Assembly: GCF_023343835.1 (NCBI RefSeq)
Contig: NC_064434.1
Coordinates: 14,985,505-15,049,504, forward strand
Direction: 5' to 3'
DNA length: 64,000 nucleotides
Origin: Lagopus muta
Lineage: Eukaryota; Chordata; Aves; Galliformes; Phasianidae
Under the pieces are notes generated by a model. That model was given only the letters and a program-made list of their open reading frames with translations, had not been told where the DNA came from and ran no database searches. Below are positions 51,819 through 62,600 of this stretch, in pieces. The translations under genes were made by a program, and so were the position numbers. Within the stretch, counting starts at the first letter, position 1; the number at the start of each line of letters is the position of its first letter.

Positions 51819-53862
51819 GTGAGGCTGCCGCGACGCCGCCCGCCCCGCCGGGGGCACGCGAAGCGCGGGGCCGCCTCGTTCCCCCGGCGCCGCGGGACCG
51901 CTCGCCTCGCGCTGAGAGCAGGTGCGGCCCGCCCCCGTCCTCGCCCCGCCGGGTGCGCGCTGAGGCCGCGGCCGAATCGCGGGCATCGCCCCCGGGGCCG
52001 CTCCGCCGCCTGCGGCCGAGCTTGGGGTCCCGCAGCAGGGATGTGCGGCGGCGCGGCCCCGAGCTGTGTGCGCGGTGTCGGTGGCCGGGCGGTGCCGAAC
52101 GGGACGGGACAGCTTGGCGAGTGGCCGTCGGGGGAGCGGGGTCGGCCTCCTCCGTCCGCGGGATGTTTGTGTGCCTGTAGGTGTGTCGGTAACTTCCGAG
52201 TGAGTTCTGTGGATCTTATGGCAGCGGGAGTGCTTAAAGGAAGAAAATGCTTCTGTTAGTGCGTGAATGAATGGAACGGGACGAGAGAAGCAGTCTGTCC
52301 TCCCGTGAAGGGATGCTGGTGCCTGGGCTTCGCGGGGCACACCTCGGGGGTAGGAAAGTGATTTGAAATGAAACCCAGAGGAAGGAGCGCGTCCATCGAC
52401 TTCTGAGCTACCTGCTCTTCTCTGTTTCTCTTTCTTCCATGTGTCTGAGACGTAGGTGAGGTAACCACAGGTGCATGGAAATTCCTTCCAAAAAGCTGCT
52501 GGAAGTGGGCAGGTTTCAGTGGAGCTGGCTGTGATGGGTGGATGCTGAGCGCTGCTGGCACTGCCTCCTGTGGGTATGGCTCTGTGGCTCCGTGCTGTGT
52601 GCTGCTGCCATGGCTTCACTGGGAAATAGCGGGTGGAGTAAGAGGTGATCACCTTTTTATGGCGTGTTACCGCTGTCCTCTTATCAGCTTATCAGCTACT
52701 TGTAACTGAAGTCTTAAACTTAGTGTTTTAGTTTTAATTTAAGAGCTTTTGATATGGCATTCTGGTGTTAATGAGGTTACTTCTTATCAAAGCCTGGAGA
52801 TCTTACCTGTTTTGAGTATGTTGCAACAGATGCTCCTGTAAGGGTGTTTTTGCAAATAGCTCTGCTTGAGCTCTATAAGTTCTTGGGGGTTATTACAATG
52901 GTGGGTGGCTAAACATAGGGTTTAGAATATTACTTTCATGATAAGCATTAAAAAATGTATATATGTGTTTTTTTCTGTATCAGTGGGCTGCAGTATCAGC
53001 CCTGCTGGGTAGGGAGAACTTTGACTACAAATGGGGTATGAAGAGTTACAAAATTATGTTGCGCTAAGAATGTGCCTTTAACTGATTCAAAAAAGAGCAA
53101 CAAAAAGCAACGCTGTGGGTTAGGGCTTTGTAGGCTGTCAGTTGGAGAGCCTGTCTCAATAGTAAGTGTGTAACACAGAGAGAACGGGGAATGTGTTCTG
53201 TGTCAGGGAGGCAAAGGTGGTGGAGAGCGTGAGGGCAGAGAAAGGAAATGCACCCAGAGGTTGTGTGTGGCACTCGGTGACACTATATGTGCACTGGGTA
53301 TGGAAACAGAGCTGTGCTTGGGGAAAAGGAATGAATGAAGAGCTCCTGATCAGTGCATTGTTTCTGCCATCCAACTCAAGTCCTGCTGTGATGGGTCCTG
53401 CCATGAAGCAGGCACTGAGAATGATATGCTGTGCCAGTGGTTAGAACCAGTGGATAAACAAGATTAGGCTTTATTTATCTACTTCTCTATTTTGGTTTTT
53501 ACCACAAGTAGACGCTAATATTTGTATCTAAACTATTGTGGTTTACAATTAAGCAATTACTCTCTGTAATGATCCTGCTCTACGATCTTACTGGAGGCGA
53601 AGGTGTGTAACTGGGAGGCTGAGTCCAGGCAGTGTGGCTGTGCTGCTCTGCTGGCTGGGTGGGCAAACAGATGAAAGAAACTTGCCTGGTGGCACAGAAT
53701 GTAAGTAGAAATTTCAATTACAGGTGAAGCTGATATCTCTAATTTTGACCTGATTTTTTTGGATAACTGGATGAAAATTTATGTGTGGTTTGAGTGCAAG
53801 AAAGCAGATGGACTGCTTCTGGTAGAATGAGAAGCACAGATCTGTTTGAAACAGTGTGTTAC

Positions 53863-53910
53863 AGAATCATAGGGGTTGGCAGGGGCCTCTGGAGATGACC
53901 TAGTGCTGGT
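53863..53910 (-). mobile_element. CR1 LINE, very short 3' end
   Basis: The sequence acagaatcataggggttggc followed by aggggcctctggagatgacc is the complement of a CR1 3' terminus. Only about 45 bases are recognisable. Confidence 0.7.
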
Positions 53911-53970
53911 ACCAGCCTGGAATATGGAGGATGGCAGCTCTGCCAGAGCCACTGCATATGCTTGTGAGAC

Positions 53971-54185
53971 CATAGAATATCCCAAATGGGAAGGATCAGT
54001 GTGTCCATCTCCTGGCACCACACAGGGCTATCCAAAAATCAGAATGTATGTCTGAGAGCACTGGGGCTGTGCACGCTGCTCTGGGGAGCCTGTTCAGTGC
54101 TTGACCATCCCTGGTGAGGAACCTTTTCCTGATATCCAACCTGAACCTCCTTCTCTGTGTTGCACGAGGAGAGCTCTGCTTCTTT
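53971..54185 (-). mobile_element. Diverged CR1 LINE, 3' fragment
   Basis: In complement this is the same subfamily as 30,250-30,510: accatagaatatcccaaatggg, tgtctgagagcactggggctg, ggagcctgttcagtgcttg, ggtgaggaaccttttcctg. It lies in MBOAT2 intron 1. Confidence 0.75.
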
Positions 54186-55864
54186 AACGATTTGCTCTTC
54201 ATGAGCTTTCCTCTTGGTAGTGAACCACCAGTTGGCTACTGGGAAGGAAGCTTGCTGTTCCTCTTCTGTAACTACCCTGCACAAGGTGTTATGTGATGAT
54301 TGGCCGCTGTGTTAACTCGTCCTTTGGCTCTTTCCTGCTCTTGTACGAAGTGAAGTGAAATGCTTGCTTTGAAAACCAAATGTGTTTTGTGGTGGGCTGC
54401 TGCTTCTGCCTTCATTCAATCCCTTTGTTGCTTTCAGTCTTAAGATGCTGGGGTAGATGGCTGGTGTGATCAGCAACCTGAGTCTGTCTCTGTAGATTTG
54501 GGAAGTCAAACATGCAGATCTTTTTTAGTATATAGTTATAGAAAAAAGAAATGCACTCTGTGGGGTGAAAACCTCTATCTTCTCACTTCTTGGAGCAGCC
54601 AGGTTTCCTGCTCAGCAGGGGAAGCATCCTGTTGACAGCTCTGTGTCTTGGGTCCCTAAAGTTAATGAAGAGTGAATGCATGTAATTGCCCACGATTCTC
54701 CCTCCGTCTTGTTTGACAAGAGAGGGAATAGGAGAAGTTATGTCATTCCCTCCCCTTGCAGCTGGAGAAGTGCAACAATAATTACCAGGAAGGCTTGGCT
54801 GCTGAAGGTTTTGTTGCATAATGCATCGAGGTTGCAGCTCTCAGTGTTGTGTTACAGCCTTGTCTCTCACCTAGGCTTCTAGTTTTCCCATCTATGCTCC
54901 TGTCATGCTGGCGTCCCTGATGCTTGCTTCCTGCAAGGGGAAGCCTTGGCAGGCAGCGTGCTGGGCTGCAGTCCATTTCTAGCTTGGTCTTGCTGATGAC
55001 AATCCCTTGTCTCTTGGTGTGCCAGCTCACCTATCTTTATATCTGAGAGATTTAAGTCAGTTGTGAGCTGAGGGTGGTCCTAGGAGAGCAAAGCTTGGCT
55101 CAGAGTCTTTGCTCTTTCACTGCTTCCACCAGAGGGAGCAAAATTTGAATCAGAAAATCGGCAAAAATTAGTTGAAATATTCCCGCAGTTGATTTGCCAT
55201 AGAAACAGACAGCAGTTACAGGGGAGTCGCTGGGCAGCAGGGATGGGAGCTGGGTGATGCCGGTATGTGAGCATCAGCTGTTGGCACTTGTCTGAGAGAT
55301 CGATGTGGAGATTGTGGGGCACGGGCTGGAGAACTGGATCTGCTAGCTGCAGCCATCACCTTCCAGATAAGATCAGCAGAGCTGCAGTGTTTTTTAACAG
55401 ACGTCACCAAATTTCCTCACTACTTATTTCTACTCATCTCTTGTTGTTTTTTTTCTGTTCCCCTGACAGTAATTTTAGCTTTTATTTGAGTAATGTGCTC
55501 ATTTATGTAGACCAGATAGCATTTTCTTCAGGAGTCCCAGAATCGAAATTGACCTTTTTAAAGAATAGCCATAAAGAGCTCAATGAACCTTATAAACTTC
55601 ATACCTTAGCGATTGTGTGAACAAGGCTGCTACACCTCTGCATTGCTTGCAGCACACGTGTCCTGGTGCAAAGTACCTGAGCTACTTCAGCACGCCTTGA
55701 ATGCAGCCAGCTTTGCAAAAAGCAGTGAACACTGACATATGTTGAGCCTCATATTTCTCCTGGATGCCTTAGGGTAGGCAGGATTATTTTTCCCTTGGGT
55801 GTTCCTATGAATTGTGCATTTCTTAAATGCATATGACTGGAAAAATGCAACTGTGATGTTTTGC

Positions 55865-56198
55865 AGCATTTCAGTACCTAAAGGGAGCCTACAAACAGAA
55901 GGGGAATCAATTCTTGAAAGGGTAGATAAGAGCAGGACAAGGGAAAATGGTTTTAAGTTGAGGGAGGGAAGATTTAGGTTGGATGTCAGGGGGAAGTTTT
56001 TCACTATGAGAGTAGTGAGGTGCTGGAACAGGCTGCCCAGAGAGGTTGTGGATGCCCCATCCCTGGAGGTGTTCAAGGCCAGGTTGGATGGGGCCCTGGG
56101 CAGCCTGGGCTGGTATTAAATGGGGAGGTTGGTGGCCCTGCATGTGGCAGGGGAGTTAGAGATTCGTGATCTTTGAGGTCCCTTCCAACCCTGGTGAT
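55865..56198 (+). mobile_element. CR1 LINE, 3' end, leading into an expanded tail
   Basis: Sense-orientation CR1: gcatttcagtacctaaaggg, aaatggttttaagttgaggg, gaggtgctggaacaggctgc, ccatccctggaggtgttcaag, gaggtcccttccaaccctgg. The tail octamer continues without a break as the microsatellite at 56,199-56,342. An open frame across it reads typical CR1 ORF2 end (FRLDVRGKFFTMRVVRCWN). Confidence 0.95.
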
Positions 56199-56342
56199 TG
56201 ATTCTGTGATTCTGTGATTCTGTGATTCTGTGATTCTGTGATTCTGTGATTCTGTGATTCTGTGATTCTGTGATTCTGTGATTCTGTGATTCTGTGATTC
56301 TGTGATTCTGTGATTCTGTGATTCTGTGATTCTGTGATTCTG
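56199..56342 (+). repeat. (TGATTCTG)18 microsatellite, expanded CR1 tail
   Basis: Eighteen perfect head-to-tail copies of an 8-base unit, 144 bases, with no interruption. The octamer is the normal CR1 3' tail unit, of which other copies in this window keep one to three. Because 8 is not a multiple of 3, three units (24 bases) encode eight residues, so the minus strand reads an open NHRITESQ repeat in every frame. This explains the repetitive open frames here; they are not genes. Confidence 0.97.
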
Positions 56343-56669
56343 ACTTTGGATGCTTTGGAGATGAGCTCCTGCTGGAGTTTGGGTAGAAGACCAGGCATGG
56401 AAGTTATTTTGCTTAGCAGCCGGTTGCCTGCAGGAAGCATTTGGACACATCTCATAGCTCTATGGTATGCTGGGAAGTTTGGGGCATTAGCAGTGCTGTA
56501 GTCTGCCTTGTTTTCTGCCCAGGCAACCTGACACAGCCTCCTGAGGACTGAAATGCTTGAATCTAATGAAAGCCTTTTTGTTTAAATATAGAGGAGAAAT
56601 TAAAATGTTTGTGTAAATGTCCAGAACATAGATGCCTAGTCTTGTCTTAGAATTATTTAACTATATGTA

Positions 56670-56895
56670 TTCAAGGGAGGTTCTAGTTGGATCTTAGGAA
56701 ACATTTCTTCTCCAAAATAGTGGTCAGTCATTGGCACAGGCTGCCCAAGGAGGTGGTGGAGTCACCGTCCATGGAGGTGTTCATGAACCATGGAGATGTG
56801 GCACTGAGGGACGTGGTCAGTGGGCACGGTGGGGATGGGTTGGGGTTGAGCTAGATGATCTTAGTGGTCTTTTCCAACCTTACTGAGTCTATGAT
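56670..56895 (+). mobile_element. CR1 LINE, 3' end
   Basis: Sense-orientation CR1: ggttctagttggatcttagg, ggcacaggctgcccaaggagg, gagtcaccgtccatggaggtg, gagctagatgatcttagtgg, ending tgagtctatgatt. 5'-truncated; lies 330 bases downstream of the previous CR1 copy. Confidence 0.9.
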
Positions 56896-58351
56896 TAAAA
56901 AATGGAAAGTGGTAAAGAGCATCCAAGCTTTATTCTGTTAGTGACTTTTGCTGATGTAACCCAGGAAATGTATGAGTAATAGAAGTGAGTAAAAGTGGTA
57001 CTGATGGGTGTGTGAAATGCAAACGTTGAAGTAAGGGAGTGGTAGGACAAGGGGTTTGTGCCCCTCCTTTGCCCTGTGCTTCCCATATCTGCTGCTAGCA
57101 GTCAGAAAAATGAAGGGTGGGTGGTGGTGTGATTTCCACTGGCAATGGATGGAGGCAATGATGAGTGATCAGAAGCAGCAAGAGGTGCTGTGCTCTGCAT
57201 TCTGTGTGCCATTCCCTTTAAATGGATGTTTCAGATATTTCACATTTCCTAGTGCAAGAGTGGTAGGCACTCTGCTTTCTTCTCTTCCACTCTTTTAAAG
57301 GAAAGTTCAGGAATATGCCATCAAATAGCTCTGGTCTCTTTGCAGTTGCACTTTTCCTGGAATCCAGTGTTTGAGGCAACACCTGCACACTGTGCTCTGG
57401 GTGATGCTGGTTGGAGTTGCACTGTGTGAGATGTGTAGAGAAGGATGAAATTGCTGGGAGAAGAGGAAAAGAAAAAAAATTGGCAGGAGACAGTGACTGC
57501 CTTGAAGGAAGGAGTGGGAGCTGACAGAAATGGAAAGAAGGCAGCAGACGCCGATTGCAGTGCTGGGAAAGATGAATTGTCTCTAAAGTGCAGGGAAGAC
57601 TTAGTGCAAAAAACGAGTATGTCTCTGTTTATTTCAGGTTTATGAACACTGTTGCAGAGACATGAAGGATACAGCTACTTAAATTTTTTAATTCATGTGG
57701 AGGAGATGGTGGATTTTCCCTTTGATACAGCCTCGATCGCTTTCATAGTAGGGATTTCTCCAGGTTTTTGTGAAGTAATGGGAAACCTGAAAGATAATTA
57801 CAGCCCAGGGTTTCTCCAGCGAGCAGCTGAAATGAACATGCTTTACCTGAGCAGTCTGGAGTTACTGCTTTGCTTTGCCCGATTTTTTTCCTCATCCTTA
57901 GGCAATTCATTTAGCTGCTGTAAGAAAGAGCGCTTACTGACTGGTGCACGAGTCACTCCTGCATCCAGGGTGCCGTTCAGGAAGTGCTGCAAAAGCACCA
58001 TGTCCTGGGATGCTGAGAAGAAATGCTTAAGTGCCCAGAGAACAGGTTAATAAAGAAAAAGCATTAAGGCACGCTGAGGATGACAAGAGTAACTTGTTTT
58101 GCAGAATGAATAGCTGCTACTGTGCTGCTTTGTTTTTGAAGAGCTGCTGTTGTAAATCAGCTGTACTGCAGCTATACAGCTCTTCTTCCTCGGAGGGCTG
58201 TGGTGGGCACAGTGCTGCTTTCAAAGAGTTGTGGAAAATGCTCATGTGTAATTCACCAGCCTCAATACTTGTTTTTTTTTAACACCTGTTTATCTTTTTT
58301 GGCCTGATGAAGATCTGTGCTGCAGCCTTAATTATGACATGTTTAGGAACG

Positions 58352-58441
58352 GTTAGGGATGAGATTTAGTAAGCATGGTGGCTGTGAGTTCACAGTTGGA
58401 CTAGATGATCTTTGGCCTTTTCCAACACTTAGGATTCTATG
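58352..58441 (+). mobile_element. CR1 LINE, short 3' end
   Basis: The sequence cacagttggactagatgatc, tttggccttttccaac and ggattctatg mark the last 90 bases or so of a sense-orientation CR1. Confidence 0.85.
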
Positions 58442-59144
58442 TCTTTATCAAGCTGCTTATTTTGACTTGTGCACTTCTCATGAGTAAAGGTTCCCCTGCT
58501 TTTTTCTTGTTTTCCGAAGGGAGTTCAGGCTGTGGGGTTTCATTTTCTTTTGGAAGATAGGAAGATTTCACGCAGCCAGGTGGAATCCTGTTTGCCTAAT
58601 GCATGCATCTTTCCAGTGCCACTTTTAAGGGGTGTGCTGGTGCAGTTCTTCACTATGAATATTTCACTTGATGCTACTTTCCAAGGTGAAGAAGTACACA
58701 TCAACATCAGGCATTGTTTTTTGTATTTTGCATTCCCTGTTGCGAATAGAGCAGCTGGGCTATTTCTATTTATCTACTTCTTTTAAATGATCATTGTAAT
58801 GATATTTTCAACAGCCAAGCCATCTTTGCAAAGGAGCTATACCTCTGCCTTCTGCCCTGGAATAAGATATCCAAAGCGGAAGATGCTGCTTCGGGCTGGC
58901 TGTAACAGTGCAGTGTTACTGCAGTACGTGGGGTTTGGGTGTTTCTATTTATGTCTCATTCAAGTGGCCTGAGCTGAAGAAGGTGCTTGTGTTTTGCAGC
59001 CTGTTAGGTTGTGTAACTGTAGTTGGTATCTTCTGTACTGGTAGTGCTTCCTCTAAGGTAATTGCTATTCTTTCTGACCTGCCTTCTGCTGGGGTGATAC
59101 TCTTGATTTTTTACTTCCTCCTGTCTATCATTTAACAAGGAACC

Positions 59145-59430
59145 CACAGCTCCCTGGGCAGCTGTGCCAGGGCCTCACTGCCCTCTGATTAAAGAATTTC
59201 CGCCAAACTTCTAATCTAACTCTCCTCTCTTTTAGTTTAAAACTTCTCCCTTCATCCTGTCACTGTCTTCGTGTGTAAAATGCCAGTCCCCTTCCTGTTT
59301 ATAAGAGGCTCCCTTCAAGTGCTGGAAGGCTGCACTGGGGTCTCCACAAAGCCTTCTCTTCTCAGGCTGAACAAGTCCAACTCTCTCAACCTTTCTTCAT
59401 GGGAGTGATGCTCCAGGCCTCTGACTTCCT
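59145..59430 (-). mobile_element. CR1 LINE, internal to 3' fragment
   Basis: In complement this is the CR1 3' region and end of ORF2: ctccctgggcagctgtgcc, ttaaagaatttccgccaaac, ctccacaaagccttctcttc, tcaggctgaacaagtccaac, gggagtgatgctccagg. Neither the octamer tail nor the 5' part is present. Confidence 0.88.
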
Positions 59431-59797
59431 GCTAATAGAAATGATGGAGAAACCAGTGAGATCCTGTCCTTTTTCTCTTTTTCCTTCTGCAAAGGAGCTG
59501 ACCTTAATGTTTTAGTGATGGGTGGAGAATGTTTGTTTTACTTGCTGAGTTAAGGGACTGCTGCTGTTCCTGGATTTCTGCAAGCTTTATAAACAAGGGT
59601 TACTGTTGAAGTGGGATTTCAGTTTCCATTTCTCGTATACCAGAGTATAATAGTAGAGCAGAGGTTGAGAGTACATGTTTATGGTTATAATTGGGAAGAA
59701 TACTCCCAAATATGTTGGTTTTTTTTTCAAAGAGCTAGAAAAGTGAGTTACAACAAAACTCAGTGTATGCTCTAGACAATTATTACTCAAAGTATTA

Positions 59798-60328
59798 CAT
59801 AGGTTGCTCTGAAACTAATACCTTGTATTTATTTCCATGGAACCTGAAGAGAGCACTAACACTGCTTGGCAGAAGAAATTCTCAGCTACAAAGCATTATT
59901 TTTCATCATAGCCACCACCGTTAGCTCTGCATTTTTGCCAATGACGAACAAGAACCTGCATGTTGTGTTCATAAAATCTGCATGGCCATCCAGAATGGAG
60001 CTTGTCTTTCACATTGCTGTCACCACTGCTGAAATGCACCACCTACCCCTCAGTGTGCTCACATCCACTGTTTGATCTCCATAAGCATTCACAAATGCCA
60101 ATGGGTGCCATTTTTTTCTGTATGGAGGCATTCAGTGACACACCTTTGCTTTATAGACACTTCCATGTCAGACACCATTGTGTCAGAGTGCCTCTCTGCT
60201 GCCATCTGTCACAGTGATGAGTAATGGAATGTTGATGGGAAGGTTCAACCTCTACTGCTGTACCACTGATGTCTACTTCTGATGTTGTGGGCCAACATAA
60301 TAAAGTATTACTTTTGAAACAGCCTTTG
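59798..60328 (-). mobile_element. Mariner (Galluhop-type) relic, internally deleted
   Basis: The element is about 531 bp with imperfect terminal inverted repeats: the left end CATAGGTTGCTCTGAAAC and the complement of the right end CAAAGGCTGTTTCAAAAG match at about 20 of the first 27 positions. It is flanked by TA on both sides (59,796-59,797 and 60,329-60,330), the mariner target duplication. On the minus strand a frame starting at 60,178 reads MVSDMEVSIKQRCVTECLH, the transposase N-terminus. Nearer the other end a frame reads YEHNMQVLVRHWQKC, its C-terminal part. The middle, which carries the DDE/D catalytic core, is missing and stop codons break the rest, so it cannot make transposase. Full-length relatives are about 1.2-1.3 kb. 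The resemblance to Galluhop is from memory. Confidence 0.85.
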
Positions 60329-61264
60329 TAAATAAACGTTTGCCATTCAAATGCACATCTGACTATCTTGTGTGTTGCTTGTACTCCAGAGGCAGAGCAG
60401 AGATCAAGGTTAATAATGTTGTGCATGCATGTGTGATAAAAAGCCACATTTTGGATAGCTCAGTAGCTGAATGGGTCTTTGTTTGGAACCACAGTTTGTC
60501 AACAGAATCCTGGACTGTTGTTTTGATGCTGTAAACACTTGCGCCTTTTTAGACTGAGTTCTGCAATCTTTAACTGGCCAAACCAAGTTTTGCTCAGCAG
60601 AAGCAGCATCTTAGGTTGCCGTTCATATAGGGAGGATATGGGGAGGGAGGGAGAGGGAAATGAGACCACCATCAAAAATACCTAGGCTTTAGCACACTTT
60701 CCACCTTTGGAGCAAACTTGCTTCTTAGATTTTGGCTACTGCTGTGTACACGTAGATGTTCAAAGCTCAGTGCCTATTATCAGATAATGCTACACCCTTA
60801 TGAGCTGAGCAGGAAGAATATTGTTCAGTTGCCTTCTTTCCACCCTTGAATGAGCACTGGTTGTTTTCAGTGTAAAATGCATATGTTGTTCTCCAACATG
60901 ATTAAGAAATACAAGTTAAAAATTGAAAGCTGGTACAGGAAATAGAGATAGTGTTAACATTAGTCATGTCTGTCTTTGTTTTGGGCTTCAGTCAGCTTGG
61001 GAAGACAGCATTCAGAATCTAAGTGCTTAAAGCTGCTTCCTAAAGTTCATAAACAGATGAAGTATAATGGTGGCAAGCTTTCACCAGTATTATAGAAGTT
61101 GGCTAACAGTGGGTAGAGCACAGTCTTAGAGCAAGTGGCTGCTCTTAGAGGAATTGTGCTTGAAGTGTGGTCTGAAAATGGCTGACACTGGGTAGTCTAC
61201 AAACAGAGCAGCACAGTCTTTGTTACGAAGAACACAAAGTTAACATCTCCCACGCTGGTACCGC

Positions 61265-61818
61265 CTAAAATAATTGCTGCTGCTTCACGTACTTTTCCTC
61301 GTATTCCTCATGGGATGAGGTTGAGATGGCAGGAGTGCTGATGAATTGAATCTTTGTCACGGAAGGTGATTGGTATTCTTTGAACCAAAAATGGACTTGA
61401 AAGCATCACCATAAGGTTTATGGCCTTTGAATTGAAAGAGGAACGCCCTGTCAGTTTGTGATGTTCTCTGAATGGAACGCTCAAGTATCCTTCAGCTTCA
61501 TCCGATATCGATGACCTCTGGGATTCTTTCAGACCTTTCCCAAAGAATTGAAGTAAATTACTGGACGCTTTGATTTTCCTTCTTGCCATGGGATTATTTT
61601 TTTGATGGAGAAATTGATTGTTGCTTTCATATAATAATAGTTGTCACTTTTGGTTTCTTAGTGGTTTGGCAATAGGCAATTACAGGAGCATCGTGATTGT
61701 TCTTTTTCTGCTGGATGGAGGTTAGAAATTGGACAGGAGAGCTGTGTGTACTGCTCTTTGGGTGCCGTAGGGAAGCATCAGCTCTCCTGTGTTGAAAGGA
61801 GCTTTTGGGGAACATCTG
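61265..61818 (-). pseudogene. Candidate decayed coding sequence of unknown origin (minus strand)
   Basis: Read on the minus strand, this stretch looks like protein-coding sequence broken by frameshifts. One frame (about 61,818 to 61,627) is Ser/Lys-rich and ends at a TGA. The next block (from 61,625, with an ATG at 61,589) stays open for about 100 codons and contains KIKASSNLLQFFGKGLK. Shorter stretches in other frames, such as GHKPYGDAFKSIFGS (61,425-61,381) and EEYEEKYVKQQQLF followed by TAG (61,309-61,265), also look coding. CpG is clearly more frequent here than in the surrounding intron, as in a retrocopied gene. I do not recognise the protein, see no poly(A) tract at the expected end, and cannot exclude chance or a viral source. 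No single frame covers it. Confidence 0.3.
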
Positions 61819-62549
61819 TAGATGTTTTCAAGTCTTCAGCCGATGGCTTTGGGGAAAGGGAAATGGCTGTGACTTAAGTGGCATGAAGAGCAGTATGGAA
61901 TGGGCAATGATACGGGACTTCTAGGTGTTACTGTCGTTAAAATCTTAATCGGTGCATAAAAACTGCACAGCAGTGTATTAAAAACGAGTTTGAGAGAAAT
62001 GGTCTCCTATATTTCATTCTAATGTGAACTTCTAATAAACCATTAATACTTTTTAGATGCTGCCTATGTCAAAGATGGGCCGTTTGTAGCAGTTCAAATT
62101 GTTGTTGCTAAAACTCTGAAACTGAAAATCCTGAGCAGTCGGTAACCTTGTTCTTCTTTTCCTTATATAAGGAATAGATTCCTCAAATGCTTTCCTTGAG
62201 AAACAGAGTGTTTTTACAAATGCAGGTCACAAATTGTATTTAGACATCTAAAAATCTAGAATCAATGTTTTTTAAAGAAGTTTTGTTACAGACTTTCTAT
62301 TGACATTTGCACAGTGCATGCAAGTGGGAAATTTGACATGTAGATTAATGCGTTTTACAGCTCAATGAGTTTACTAGAACAGCTGAGTTCAAATAGCCCA
62401 AGCATGGAAACTGGTTTGTACTCATGTGGCACTGTCACGTTTGGCTCAAAAGGCGCAGGGAAGCTGTGCTGTACCACTGCTCTTGCACCAAAACAGCAGA
62501 TTGAACTTGAAAATTGCAAGGATACGTGTAGCAAGTTTTGAAATACCTT

Positions 62550-62600
62550 AATATTTCTATTTTATATATAATAATATAATTTCTATATTAATAATATTTC
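62550..62600. repeat. AT-only low-complexity stretch
   Basis: Nearly pure A/T with imperfect internal repeats of aatatttctat. Simple low-complexity DNA within the intron. Confidence 0.85.

Larger units (their letters stand above)
50915..52165. promoter_or_regulatory. CpG island over MBOAT2 promoter and exon 1
   Basis: Base composition switches sharply near 50,915 from AT-rich DNA with few CpGs to very GC-rich DNA dense in CpG, and returns to background near 52,165. The island covers the presumed promoter, the 5' leader, exon 1 and the first 350 bases of intron 1. This is typical of broadly expressed vertebrate genes. Long open frames on both strands here (up to about 350 codons) come from the lack of AT-rich stop codons and are not taken as genes. 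Confidence 0.93.

Noticed and set aside
51612..52652. A 346-codon minus-strand open frame and several 150-300-codon frames on both strands across the CpG island
   Set aside because: GC-rich DNA has few stop codons, the frames overlap each other in all directions, the translations are low-complexity Arg/Pro/Ala/Gly, and a real exon with a splice donor lies within them.
56073..56455. Open frames with many copies of NHRITESQ on the minus strand, resembling a repetitive protein
   Set aside because: They are a translation of the 8-base CR1 tail microsatellite; an 8-base unit gives the same peptide repeat in every frame.
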